Shown here in pieces: positions 34,582-43,490 of a stretch of DNA of 64,000 nucleotides. Both the position numbers and the translations under genes were made by a program. Positions within the stretch are counted from its first letter, which is position 1. Each line of letters begins with the position of its first letter. The notes beneath the pieces are model-generated. The model made no database searches. It saw only the letters and a list, made by a program, of their open reading frames with translations, and was not told the DNA's origin. Source of the stretch: Weissella ceti (lineage in GTDB: Bacteria; Bacillota; Bacilli; Lactobacillales; Lactobacillaceae); contig NZ_CP074441.1 in assembly GCF_018394055.1 (NCBI RefSeq), positions 806,001-870,000 of the forward strand, written 5' to 3'.

Positions 34582-35163
34582 TTAAGCACCTACAAATGTA
34601 CGAAAAGTATCTAAATTAGATTTATTGAATACAAACGTTGGAATTCCCGGAATTGCACCCAGTTCATCAATCCCCTTCAAATAGTCGTCCATTGTAATAT
34701 ATGTCGTTGAACGCATTAAATGAAAGACACCACCCAATGTGTATGACATTAAGTTGGAATCTTGCATACCATTTCTATTATAAAATTCATAACGACGTTC
34801 GCGTTGTGTTGCATTTTCGGCATTCACATCTAACATCTCTGTTTCAAGAATAATTCCTTGCGGGTATGTTGCTTGTAGTGCTGCAAGGACCTTACTACCA
34901 TAACCTTGGCCACGTAATGATGCATCCATTGCTAGGTATAAAATAAGCGCTTTATCATTTGCCATGTTATTTAAGAAAATAATCCCCACGGCTTGATCAT
35001 CATCATAGACAATTGGCATTTGTGCGCCAGGCACATCCTGAGTTAAGGCAACTAGAATATCTAATGGTGCACGTTCTTCTACAGGAAATGCTTCCATATA
35101 AATTTTTTCCCAATATGCTAATGCCTCTGTATCATCAGCAGTTACATTTTTAAAATGAATCAT
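34582..35163 (-). CDS. GNAT family N-acetyltransferase
   Basis: A 193-residue acetyltransferase. The acetyl-CoA-binding loop is DASLRGQGYGSKVLAALQ near 80-97, and RREFYNRNGM-like RRYEFYNRNGMQDS near 127-140 is the C-terminal core. It has a longer C-terminal tail than the other two GNAT proteins. Alone between the dlt operon and the surface protein gene. The substrate is unknown. Confidence 0.86.
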   Translation of the reverse strand: MIHFKNVTADDTEALAYWEKIYMEAFPVEERAPLDILVALTQDVPGAQMPIVYDDDQAVGIIFLNNMANDKALILYLAMDASLRGQGYGSKVLAALQATYPQGIILETEMLDVNAENATQRERRYEFYNRNGMQDSNLMSYTLGGVFHLMRSTTYITMDDYLKGIDELGAIPGIPTFVFNKSNLDTFRTFVGA

Positions 35164-35251
35164 ACACTTTCTCCTCTATTTTTAACTTATGTATTATATT
35201 ATATCACATATAGCTACTTGGACATAAAATACATTCATAGCTAGTTTAAAC

Positions 35252-35297
35252 AAAAAAACCTTTTTGGGTCATCTGTTCGAGGCCTCAAAAAGGTTTT
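35252..35297 (-). terminator. Terminator after the WxL surface protein gene
   Basis: AAAACCTTTTTG / CAAAAAGGTTTT with a 19-base apical region and seven T on the minus strand, 27 bases beyond the stop. Confidence 0.87.
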
Positions 35298-35323
35298 AGT
35301 TTATTTATTCAAATATTCTTTTA

Positions 35324-37693
35324 TCATACTGGTACACTTTGTAAGCTCCAAGTCAGGCCAAATGTCTGCACTTTATCTTTTAATTCTGATGAAATAGTTT
35401 TATTCCTCAATTTTAATGCGAGACTGTCTTTATTTTCTTGGTTTAGCAACACTGTTTTATCAGAAAAACTATTTGCCATGTTACTTTGATAAATGGTTTT
35501 AGACTCGTTCAACTCAACAGTAACATTGTTAATCACAAGGGCTGCGGGTACAGATGCCTTATCTAAGGACAAGCTGACTTTCCAATTAGGCACATTTAAA
35601 CTCGAAACTGCTAATTCACCTGTAATACTTTGTGCCCTTTGATTTTTGCGGCCAAAATATTCATCACTACCTAGACTCACTTCTCCAAACGAAATCTCAG
35701 AGGGGGCAATCAAATGCATAAACTTATTTTCTTTGTAATTCACTTGTACTGTTTGGTTAATTGGTGTTTTATCCGTTAATTTTTCAGTTGGAACATGCGT
35801 TTTGTCAGCTAAATACCCTGGTATTTCAGGACTAGATACTTCACCAAAAGACTGAATAGGTTCTAACAATGTTGTAGTGCCTAGCGATGGAACTATTTTT
35901 ACCGATTGTTTCACCGATTGTACTTGTGTAGGTGGCACTTTCATTCCCGATGGTCCTTGATATTGAATCGTACGCTTATACTCTTTTGTCACAATATTAA
36001 CGATACGACTGTATGTCACAATAATTTCTTGTTTCAATGGTGTATCATTCTGAAGGGTTTGAGCCGAAATCTTTGTTTTATCTGGATTAAATCCATTAAC
36101 TGCCGGAACTTGTACTTCATCAAATTCTCTAATGGGATCAGTTAAGGTGACCTCCCCAATCGCTGGTTTAACACGTACATCTTGTTCTACAGATTGTTTG
36201 ACATCTGGTAATAATTGCTTACCATCTGTATCTTGAAATTTGACCACTCGCTCGTATGTACGTGTTTCATTTGTTTCCGTAAGATTGTATGTCACAACAA
36301 TTTCTTGAGACCTAGGTATACCGCTACTTAACCTTTGAGCAGGAATATCAGATCTATCTGGCAAATATCCATCGACCTGCGGAATATTTATCTCGGAAAA
36401 TGTTTGAATTGGGCTAGCTAATTCGGTTTTTCCAGTTGCTGGCGTAGCAATAACTTTTTGTTTTATAGTTTGAACAATATCACTTGGTATGTTCATGCTT
36501 GAAGGTCCCTGAAACTTAATGGTTCGGGTGTAATCTCTATATTCCACTCGACTTATTGGTGTGTATGTTACAAACAACGTCTGTGTTAACGACGTATTAC
36601 TCGTTAAGGTTTGTGCTGGAATGCTTGATACATTTGCCTGATAGTTGGGAATCGAGGGAGTTGGTACAGATGAAAACGTCTGTATGGGGCTTTCTAATGA
36701 CGTTTTTCCGGTAGCCGGCGTGACCCGCACCTTCTGTGTAACGGTCTGTACTTTATCTGGTGGCGTTTTCATGCCACTTGGACCAAGATAACTTATTGTA
36801 CGTTTATATGTCCGATTTTCTACCCGACTAGTTGCAGTATAGTTAACATTTACTTCTTGATTGACTGGTGTATTAATGGTCAATTTTTGTGCTGGAACAT
36901 TTGTCTTATCTGGTTGATAGTTGGTTACAGTTGGCGAAGTTACGCTAGAAAAGGAACCAATTGGACTTTTTAAACTTTCTTGTCCTGTAATTGAGTCCAC
37001 ATTAATCGTCTGATTTACAGTTTGGACCTGTGTTTTCGGATCGGTCACACCGGCAGGCGTATGATATTTAATAGTACGTTGATATGTCCTCTGTTTAGTG
37101 ATTAATTTTGGTGTGACATACACTTCACACGGCGTATTATTTCTACCTGAATCTGGTTTTGCATAACCAGCTACATTCGCAAATTTTACAAATGTATAAC
37201 CTTGTGGAATGTATCGCTTAGCCACTACATCCAAACTATAAGAGCCTCCGTTTAGTTGAAGCCGATATTCAGTGGTTAGCACCCGCTTATTTGTATTAAC
37301 GTCAATAATCCAAATAGGTATATATGGCCAGTTACTTCGAGGTTCCTCTTTAGTGTCACTTAATTGTGATAATATTCTATTTTCACGTACCATATGTTCT
37401 TCAGTAGTGATGTGGTTAATTAAATAGCCATTTAAGGGCTCGTCTCCATTTTTATCTACGTTCATTTCTAAATTTTTATCTTTTGGGGCTACAATTTGAG
37501 ACACGGCCTCACCATATATAGACACACTATCTCCCACATTTTCTACTTGAGGTTTTAATTGTTCCCTAAATAACATGTTTTGCATTTCAGATGTATTTGC
37601 TTCCGTCTTTGTTAGTACGATTTGTAATCCAAAACAAATAACCATACATAACGTAATAACTAATTTACTTACTAGCCTCAATTTGTTATTCAA
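35324..37693 (-). CDS. Secreted surface protein with five MucB2-like repeats and a WxL domain
   Basis: About 789 residues. A signal peptide (SKLVITLCMVICFGLQIVL, cleavage near TEA) leads to a unique domain of about 160 residues. Five repeats of about 85 residues follow (roughly 202-286, 294-377, 386-470, 477-561, 570-653), each with Y-x-RTI-x-Y...GPSGMK...VQTV-x-Q...PATGKT-x-L-x-SPIQTF...PAQ-x-L, resembling mucus-binding MucB2-type domains. The last 120 residues form a WxL domain (NVPNWKVSLSL and terminal FGLTWSL), which binds peptidoglycan non-covalently; no LPXTG is present. The start is TTG 37693 with AAGGTGG 8 bases upstream; GTG 37705 is the alternative. No partner DUF916 gene is adjacent. 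Probably an adhesin. Confidence 0.87.
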   Translation of the reverse strand: MNNKLRLVSKLVITLCMVICFGLQIVLTKTEANTSEMQNMLFREQLKPQVENVGDSVSIYGEAVSQIVAPKDKNLEMNVDKNGDEPLNGYLINHITTEEHMVRENRILSQLSDTKEEPRSNWPYIPIWIIDVNTNKRVLTTEYRLQLNGGSYSLDVVAKRYIPQGYTFVKFANVAGYAKPDSGRNNTPCEVYVTPKLITKQRTYQRTIKYHTPAGVTDPKTQVQTVNQTINVDSITGQESLKSPIGSFSSVTSPTVTNYQPDKTNVPAQKLTINTPVNQEVNVNYTATSRVENRTYKRTISYLGPSGMKTPPDKVQTVTQKVRVTPATGKTSLESPIQTFSSVPTPSIPNYQANVSSIPAQTLTSNTSLTQTLFVTYTPISRVEYRDYTRTIKFQGPSSMNIPSDIVQTIKQKVIATPATGKTELASPIQTFSEINIPQVDGYLPDRSDIPAQRLSSGIPRSQEIVVTYNLTETNETRTYERVVKFQDTDGKQLLPDVKQSVEQDVRVKPAIGEVTLTDPIREFDEVQVPAVNGFNPDKTKISAQTLQNDTPLKQEIIVTYSRIVNIVTKEYKRTIQYQGPSGMKVPPTQVQSVKQSVKIVPSLGTTTLLEPIQSFGEVSSPEIPGYLADKTHVPTEKLTDKTPINQTVQVNYKENKFMHLIAPSEISFGEVSLGSDEYFGRKNQRAQSITGELAVSSLNVPNWKVSLSLDKASVPAALVINNVTVELNESKTIYQSNMANSFSDKTVLLNQENKDSLALKLRNKTISSELKDKVQTFGLTWSLQSVPV

Positions 37694-37820
37694 TATCCAT
37701 TCCACCTTTATTTAAAAATTTGATATGGCTTTCACCTTTACATTGCAGAAAGCTTATCATCCCAATGCACGTGTTCTCATTTTTAATATTTCCTAAATTC
37801 CCTACTACTAGTTTATTTCA

Positions 37821-37834
37821 TAGAACCCGTTTCA
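37821..37834. promoter_or_regulatory. Operator-like motif TAGAACCCGTTTCA (site 3 of 3)
   Basis: Lies between the divergent surface-protein and LepA-like genes, about 130 bases upstream of the former. It shares 13 of 14 bases with the site at 8866-8879 and 12 of 14 with 14089-14102. Confidence 0.38.
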
Positions 37835-37977
37835 TAACAACTACAAAATTTTGTGATTATTCCTCTATTTAGCGTAAATATGATTTGCAAACCACGCTCC
37901 CCTCCTTTTCTTGTGTATATATCAGTCAATAGATATAATGAGTAGATATAAATAAAAATAAGGACGGCGCTTATTAA

Positions 37978-39753
37978 ATGTCACAACGACAAGAAAATAT
38001 TCGAAATTTCGCAATTATTGCGCATATCGATCACGGTAAGTCTACTTTGGCTGATCGTATTATGGAAACAACAAACACAATCAGTAATCGTGAAGCATCA
38101 GCTCAACTCCTAGATGATATGGAAGTTGAAAAGGCTCACGGTGTCACTGTTAAGTCACGTACTGTTCGTAACTACTATGTGGATGCTAATGGTGATGAAT
38201 ATGAATACAACCTAATTGACACGCCTGGCCACGTCGACTTTAATTACGAAGTGTCACGTAGTCTATCTGCCACTGATGGTGTGTTGCTATTGGTTGACGC
38301 AACTAAAGGTGTGCAAGCACAAACCGTTGCAAACTACCGCCTTGCTAAGGATGCAAACCTAACCATCATCCCCATTATCAATAAGATTGATAACCTAATG
38401 GCCGATGTTGAAAAAACAGCTGCTGAATTGATTGATTTGGATGAAAGTTTCGTGCCAGAAGTAACGCTACATATTTCCGCTAAGACTGGATTAGGTATTG
38501 ACAGTGTTCTTGAAGCGATTCGTGATCGTATCCCGGCGCCAGTTGGTGACCCAGAAGCACCATTAAAAGGCCTAATCTTTGACTCAAAGTTTGATCCATA
38601 TCAAGGAGTTGTCGTACAGGCACGTATCTTTGAAGGAACATTGTCTAGCCAAGATCAATTGCGTTTCATGGCCAAGGATGTTCAAACTCAAAGTAAAGAA
38701 ATTGGGTTCTTTGACCCAATGAGCCGTAAGACCAACACATTGTCTGCTGGTGACGTAGGCTACATCATTACGGGAATCAAAGATCCGCGTGCAGTACAAG
38801 TTGGTGACACTGTGACAACTAAGAAGAATGGTGCATTAGAGCCATTCCCTGGTTACCAACAAATTGAACCAATGGTGTATGCTGGTCTATACCCTAAGGG
38901 TGGTGAATACAGTGACTTGAAGTTAGCCATTGAAAAGCTATCTTTGAACGACGCGGCTTTCCAATATGAACCAGAACAATCAGAAGCACTTGGAATGGGA
39001 TTCCGTGGTGGTTTCTTGGGAATCTTCCACTTGCAAATCATTCGTGAACGTTTGAAGGCTGAATTTGGACTAGATGTTCTAACAACGATGCCTAACTCAA
39101 CTTTCCGTGTCACAGTTAAGAATCAAGACGCACCGTTATACATTGAAAACCCAAATCAATTCCCGCGTTACAATGAACTGGTAACGGTTGAAGAACCATA
39201 TGTGCGTGCCAAGATTACTGCACCGAACGAACAATTGAACGACATCATGCGTTTGGCTGAAGGTCGTCGTGGTGAAATGGCTGATTTGGAAACAATTGGT
39301 GACATGTTGTTGATCACCTACCGTATGCCAATTTCAGAAATTGCCTATGACTTCTTTAACGAACTAAAGTCTGTCTCACACGGATTCGCTACCCTATCCA
39401 CAGAACGTGATGATTTTGGTCCATCTGATTTGGTTCGTTTGGACATTGCAATTGACTACGTTGATATTGATGCACTGACATTCGTCATGCACCGTCTACG
39501 TGTTGATGCATTCGCCCAAGAGATTACTAACCGTCTAAAGGACTTAGTACCACGTAAGCTGCAAGCAATGCCCGTACAAGCTACAGTAGAAGGTCGTGTG
39601 ATTGCGCGTTCAGATATTCCACCACTACGTAAGGCTGCTGCTTCAGGTGGTAAGACATCAAAGAAACAACAACAAATGCGCCGCCAAGGTCAAAAATCAC
39701 AAATTGAATTGCCACAAACTGTATTTGACGCAATTCTAGATATGAATAGTTAA
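37978..39753 (+). CDS. LepA/EF-4-like translational GTPase, divergent paralogue
   Basis: A 591-residue ribosome-associated GTPase. G1 AHIDHGKS, G3 DTPGHVDF, G4 NKID and G5 SAKTG are intact, and SLNDAAFQYEPEQSEALGMGFRGGFLGIFHLQIIRERL plus the C-terminal domain identify LepA, not TypA. It departs from ordinary LepA in switch I: EKAHGVTVKSRTV stands where RERGITIKAQ is usual (Thr kept), and FRVTVKN replaces the usual VVY region. Some lactobacilli carry two lepA genes, and this looks like the divergent copy. It stands alone, not beside dnaJ or rpsT. The ATG has AAGGA upstream. Confidence 0.88.
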   Translation: MSQRQENIRNFAIIAHIDHGKSTLADRIMETTNTISNREASAQLLDDMEVEKAHGVTVKSRTVRNYYVDANGDEYEYNLIDTPGHVDFNYEVSRSLSATDGVLLLVDATKGVQAQTVANYRLAKDANLTIIPIINKIDNLMADVEKTAAELIDLDESFVPEVTLHISAKTGLGIDSVLEAIRDRIPAPVGDPEAPLKGLIFDSKFDPYQGVVVQARIFEGTLSSQDQLRFMAKDVQTQSKEIGFFDPMSRKTNTLSAGDVGYIITGIKDPRAVQVGDTVTTKKNGALEPFPGYQQIEPMVYAGLYPKGGEYSDLKLAIEKLSLNDAAFQYEPEQSEALGMGFRGGFLGIFHLQIIRERLKAEFGLDVLTTMPNSTFRVTVKNQDAPLYIENPNQFPRYNELVTVEEPYVRAKITAPNEQLNDIMRLAEGRRGEMADLETIGDMLLITYRMPISEIAYDFFNELKSVSHGFATLSTERDDFGPSDLVRLDIAIDYVDIDALTFVMHRLRVDAFAQEITNRLKDLVPRKLQAMPVQATVEGRVIARSDIPPLRKAAASGGKTSKKQQQMRRQGQKSQIELPQTVFDAILDMNS

Positions 39754-39767
39754 GATTAATTGATACT

Positions 39768-39813
39768 AAAAAACCACTTAATGCCTAAATTCCAAGGTCA
39801 TTGAGTGGTTTTT
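39768..39813 (+). terminator. Terminator after the LepA-like gene
   Basis: AAAACCACT-AATG / CATT-AGTGGTTTTT with a loop of about 12 bases and a T-rich tail. Confidence 0.85.
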
Positions 39814-39922
39814 GTTTTAATACATTTTTTAAGCATCCCTAAATATGATTGTCAGTCTATTTGAACATATTAAGCTAAACTGTTCATATTGCGTTGTTAT
39901 TTTTATTTGGAGGGAAATCTCA

Positions 39923-40159
39923 ATGGAATTATTATTGAACCTTAATCTTGAGGATAACATTATTTATAAACAAGAAATATATCAAGACAATGGGCATCAT
40001 ATTACACGAATTGTTACCTTACAAGGTGGTGTGTTTATTCTAGATCAGACATCTGTCACGGAAAGATTTCAATGTAATTATCATTACACATTGTCTGATC
40101 TAGGTATTACTCCCATTTATACCCTACCCAGTGATGATTTCATAGATGTTCGCATCTAA
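39923..40159 (+). CDS. Hypothetical protein, 78 aa
   Basis: Starts at ATG 39923, behind an excellent GGAGG 8-9 bases upstream; the longer frame from 39845 has none. The product (MELLLNLNLEDNIIYKQE...) is soluble and acidic, with alternating hydrophobic strands, and has no motif I recognise. It precedes an HTH-containing gene on the same strand by 68 bases and may be co-transcribed with it. Confidence 0.7.
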   Translation: MELLLNLNLEDNIIYKQEIYQDNGHHITRIVTLQGGVFILDQTSVTERFQCNYHYTLSDLGITPIYTLPSDDFIDVRI

Positions 40160-40227
40160 AGTTTCTTCTTTATATTGCCACTTTTCAGGTACAATATAAT
40201 TAAAGAAACCATTCAAGGAGCCAATCT

Positions 40228-40791
40228 ATGAATAATCTACAAACTTTACGTGAATTTTCAGAACTTTCACAAACAGTTATCGCAGATGCCATCGACGTAT
40301 CAGTTGATGAATTAGCTGCATTTGAAAGCGAGACACTACAACCGAGTATTTCTCAATGGCAAGCACTAGCTGAATTTTTTGCTTCTCGATTCCACGTAGC
40401 CAACATCGGTAGTCATCGTGAGCCCATTCATTTTCGTCTAAGTACAGATTATTTAATGAACACAGGTCTAACATTAAATGACCTATTAGCGATGCAATGG
40501 TATTTTCTAAATCGTCGTCCTGAGCTTGGCCAATTTGGCGTTGCTTTGTTCACACCAGGTGACCCTACTGCCTTAGAGCGTATTACAACTGATTTAAATA
40601 AAATACTTGATGAATATGCGGGATTCCTATTATTAAACCATGATGGATCCCTAAATAAATTTATTGATGAACGCAACAATAATAAAATTAGCGATTGGCG
40701 TTTAGTACTATATAAAAATGAAAAACAATATTTAGATATCACTGATACCTTAGTCTACATGTCTAACTTGCCGAATTTCAGTCAATTTTAA
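40228..40791 (+). CDS. HTH-domain (XRE-like) protein of unknown function
   Basis: A 187-residue protein. The N-terminal 55 residues (LREFSELSQTVIADAIDVSVDELAAFES..QPSISQWQALAEFF) fit a Cro/C1-type helix-turn-helix. The rest is a helical domain I do not recognise, with ending VYMSNLPNFSQF. AAGGAG lies 7 bases before the ATG. It could be a regulator, but the DNA-binding helix is weakly conserved. A strong terminator follows. Confidence 0.75.
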   Translation: MNNLQTLREFSELSQTVIADAIDVSVDELAAFESETLQPSISQWQALAEFFASRFHVANIGSHREPIHFRLSTDYLMNTGLTLNDLLAMQWYFLNRRPELGQFGVALFTPGDPTALERITTDLNKILDEYAGFLLLNHDGSLNKFIDERNNNKISDWRLVLYKNEKQYLDITDTLVYMSNLPNFSQF

Positions 40792-40806
40792 ATTTAAACT
40801 GTCTAA

Positions 40807-40847
40807 TAAAAACACCGAGATACCCATTGGGTTATCTCGGTGTTTTA
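40807..40847. terminator. Bidirectional terminator between the HTH gene and tarJ
   Basis: AAAACACCGAGATA / TATCTCGGTGTTTT with an inner CCC / GGG; T-runs on both strands. Convergent genes share it. Confidence 0.93.
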
Positions 40848-40860
40848 TTTATTTATGATT

Positions 40861-41886
40861 TTACATCTTCCAGTCAAGTACTGTCTTACCCCAGTTCTTC
40901 GTTAAGTCATCATCAAAAGCATCTGTAATATCTTGAATTGTTCGTACTTCTTGAACTTCAGGAACCATAACCTCTAAACGATTTTTAGCTGCATCGCTGT
41001 TGGCCACCATATCAATAGCTGTTTGGAAATCTTCTCGCGTTGAACGAGTTGTTCCAACCAGTGACAATCCCTTTTCTAGGACCATACGTGTATTAATTGC
41101 GACAGGATTTTCTGAAACACCTGATAAAACAATTGTTCCGCGTGGTTTGATATATTTAATAATTTGTTCGATCGCACTTTTAGATCCTTGACCACCAACT
41201 ACTTCAATCGCCTGATCAATTACTAAATCTTCCGGTATGTCATTAATTTGGAGTGTCTTAGCAAAAGAAATATAGTCTAATTTCTCTTGATGCTTTCCAA
41301 AAACAAATAGTTCAGAATCAGGGAAAAGTTCACGAGCAACTACGGCCGTAATATACGCAACGTTTCCGTCGCCCCAAATCCCAATTTTGTCAGATCGATT
41401 AATCATCGTTTCTTTCAAACGATGAATTGCTTGGACTGCTACAGAAACAACTTCAAAAAATGCATTCATATTTGATTTAGCTTCTTGTGGAATTTCAATC
41501 AAATTTTCTGGCTCCATCGCCACATATTCGCGCATAAATCCATCTTCCGTTGAAGAACGGAAAGTAGAACTGCGAAGATAGTTATCAGAAACTAACTTAT
41601 CATGCCCATGAGCATGTGTTGGAATCATAGCAACTAACGTACCTGGCTTGAACGTATTTGAAGTATCTCGAACAACTTCACCTACCGATTCATGTACCAA
41701 CGCCATTGGCAAACGTTGTGCTAAAATTTTTTGATCTCGCATACCAGTATAATAACGTTCGTCGGCACGACACAAAGACATTAATGTTGGACGAACAATT
41801 ACTGTATTTGGTTGATTAATCGACATGTTTACAGATACTCGTTCAATTTGACGAACACCTGTTAAACGATAGACATTATTTAACAT
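40861..41886 (-). CDS. tarJ: Ribulose-5-phosphate reductase TarJ
   Basis: A 341-residue zinc-dependent medium-chain dehydrogenase that reduces ribulose-5-phosphate to ribitol-5-phosphate with NADPH. LCRADERYYTG (Cys near 38) and ALVHESVGEV (His-Glu near 65) are the metal ligands, and KIGIWGDGNVAYIT near 170 is the nucleotide fold. It overlaps tarI by 11 bases; together they make CDP-ribitol. Last gene of the ribitol teichoic acid cluster. Confidence 0.94.
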   Translation of the reverse strand: MLNNVYRLTGVRQIERVSVNMSINQPNTVIVRPTLMSLCRADERYYTGMRDQKILAQRLPMALVHESVGEVVRDTSNTFKPGTLVAMIPTHAHGHDKLVSDNYLRSSTFRSSTEDGFMREYVAMEPENLIEIPQEAKSNMNAFFEVVSVAVQAIHRLKETMINRSDKIGIWGDGNVAYITAVVARELFPDSELFVFGKHQEKLDYISFAKTLQINDIPEDLVIDQAIEVVGGQGSKSAIEQIIKYIKPRGTIVLSGVSENPVAINTRMVLEKGLSLVGTTRSTREDFQTAIDMVANSDAAKNRLEVMVPEVQEVRTIQDITDAFDDDLTKNWGKTVLDWKM

Positions 41887-42586
41887 CTAAGTTCTCCTGT
41901 GCAATGATATTGGCAATGCGTAAATCATACGGACGAGTAATCTTAATGTTAGACTCATCTCCTTCAACGATACCAACTTTATGTCCGGCCAGTAGCATTA
42001 CCTTAATTGAATCAGACAAAATTACACGTTCATCTTCAGTCATTTGGTTATATTGCTCTTGGAAGGCCATAATATTAACCGTTTGTGGTGTTTGCCCTTG
42101 GTACATTTCATCACGTACTGGGATTTCCACAATTTCACCATCAATCGCTCGAACAATTGTATCAGTTGCACCAATCACTGTATCAACAGCCTTATACTTG
42201 GCAATTGCATCAATATTATCCTTCAAGATACGACGAGAAATAAACGGACGCACAGCATCGTGCATAACTAAGACATCATCCTCTGTTAGACCAAAGTTTT
42301 CTTCAATATAGTTAATCGCGCCCATCACTGTATCGTTACGTTCTGCTCCACCTTGAATGACGACGATACGATCATCATCTAAATATTTTGCAAATAAATC
42401 ACGTGCATATTGCATCCATTGTGGGTGTACAGAAACGATAATCTTATCGAATTCTGATGCTAATGAAAATTTTTCTAGTGTATGAATAATAATTGGCTTG
42501 TCTGCTAGATTCAAAAATTGCTTTGGCAACTCAGTATGCCCCATGCGACTTCCAATTCCACCAGCCATTACTTGTGCGTAAATCAT
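41876..42586 (-). CDS. tarI: Ribitol-5-phosphate cytidylyltransferase TarI
   Basis: A 236-residue IspD-like nucleotidyltransferase forming CDP-ribitol. MAGGIGSRMG at the N-terminus binds CTP, with PKQFLNLADKPIIIHTLEKF, VMHDAVRPFISRRI and the C-terminal GDESNIKITRPYDL. The tarJ neighbour distinguishes it from IspD of the MEP route, which lactic acid bacteria with mevalonate genes lack. Confidence 0.94.
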   Translation of the reverse strand: MIYAQVMAGGIGSRMGHTELPKQFLNLADKPIIIHTLEKFSLASEFDKIIVSVHPQWMQYARDLFAKYLDDDRIVVIQGGAERNDTVMGAINYIEENFGLTEDDVLVMHDAVRPFISRRILKDNIDAIAKYKAVDTVIGATDTIVRAIDGEIVEIPVRDEMYQGQTPQTVNIMAFQEQYNQMTEDERVILSDSIKVMLLAGHKVGIVEGDESNIKITRPYDLRIANIIAQENLDVK

Positions 42587-42596
42587 ATGTTTACTC

Positions 42597-43391
42597 CTAT
42601 TTCATCCAAAACTTTGCGTGTTGTTGTTCTTGTTTAATTGGTGTCTGCCAATCGCCATATAATTGCGTTAAATACGTGTCTATATCAGCAACTTGCCAAA
42701 CTTGACTGCCTTCAAAGGTAACTGGTACCAAGTCTTGCCAAATGTTTTTGTCAAAAAACTCTTTTTGTCCATGCATACCATTCAATACACCTGCATATGC
42801 CGGCGACTTCATGTATTTCAGGTAAATATTTACCCATTTTACTTCTAATGTATTCAATGAATGCGCTTGATTATTATGAATCACTTTTCGCAACATTTTC
42901 TTAAATGGAACACCTTTAGCATCTGGTGGATATGCGCCAGTTGAACGCGCAGTATTTCGTAAAATATTGATTATTTTATGACCAACTAAGTAAATTTTAC
43001 GCTTAATTGACTTTTCATCTAATTCGTCGATGGGAAAAATATCAATAAAGACACCATGTGTCATCTGATAGTATGGTGATTTACCTGTAGATTCAGTATC
43101 TACTAATCTCATGTACGGCACCAGACTATCTTGATCATGTTCTTGGATTAAACGAAAACGCGGATTTTTTGGTACATAATTTTCTTGTATCCACGTATAA
43201 TCTGCACGCATCAAACCAACGTCAACATCATCATCCCAAGGAATAAAGCCTTCGTTTCGGACATGACCTAATAAGCTACCACCTAACAAAATAATTTGTT
43301 TTTGATGATCAGCTGCAAACCCCGCAACATCTTTTAAAAGTTCGCGCATAATAGCTTGTATTTGATTTGTTGATAGCTCTTTTTGCGTCAT
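42597..43391 (-). CDS. LicD-family phosphotransferase
   Basis: A 264-residue nucleotidyl/phosphocholine transferase-like protein. The LicD core LLGGSLLGHVRNEGFIPWDDDVDVGLMRADY is complete, with the metal-binding DDDVD near residue 55, followed by FIDIFPID near 118. LicD enzymes attach phosphocholine or related phosphodiester groups to teichoic acids or polysaccharides. No choline activation genes (licA-C) are in the window, so the group transferred is unknown. It is 10 bases upstream of tarI in the operon. Confidence 0.9.
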   Translation of the reverse strand: MTQKELSTNQIQAIMRELLKDVAGFAADHQKQIILLGGSLLGHVRNEGFIPWDDDVDVGLMRADYTWIQENYVPKNPRFRLIQEHDQDSLVPYMRLVDTESTGKSPYYQMTHGVFIDIFPIDELDEKSIKRKIYLVGHKIINILRNTARSTGAYPPDAKGVPFKKMLRKVIHNNQAHSLNTLEVKWVNIYLKYMKSPAYAGVLNGMHGQKEFFDKNIWQDLVPVTFEGSQVWQVADIDTYLTQLYGDWQTPIKQEQQHAKFWMK

Positions 43392-43490
43392 ACTCTTTCT
43401 CTAACTTTCACATATTCCTTTTTAGTATATTCACTATTTTCAAGGACGTCAATTTTTCATATTTATTAAAAAACAAATATTTTAATTTTT

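Noticed and set aside
37978-39753. TypA/BipA identity for the GTPase
   Set aside because: The middle and C-terminal domains, and the segment SLNDAAFQYEPEQSEALG, are those of LepA.
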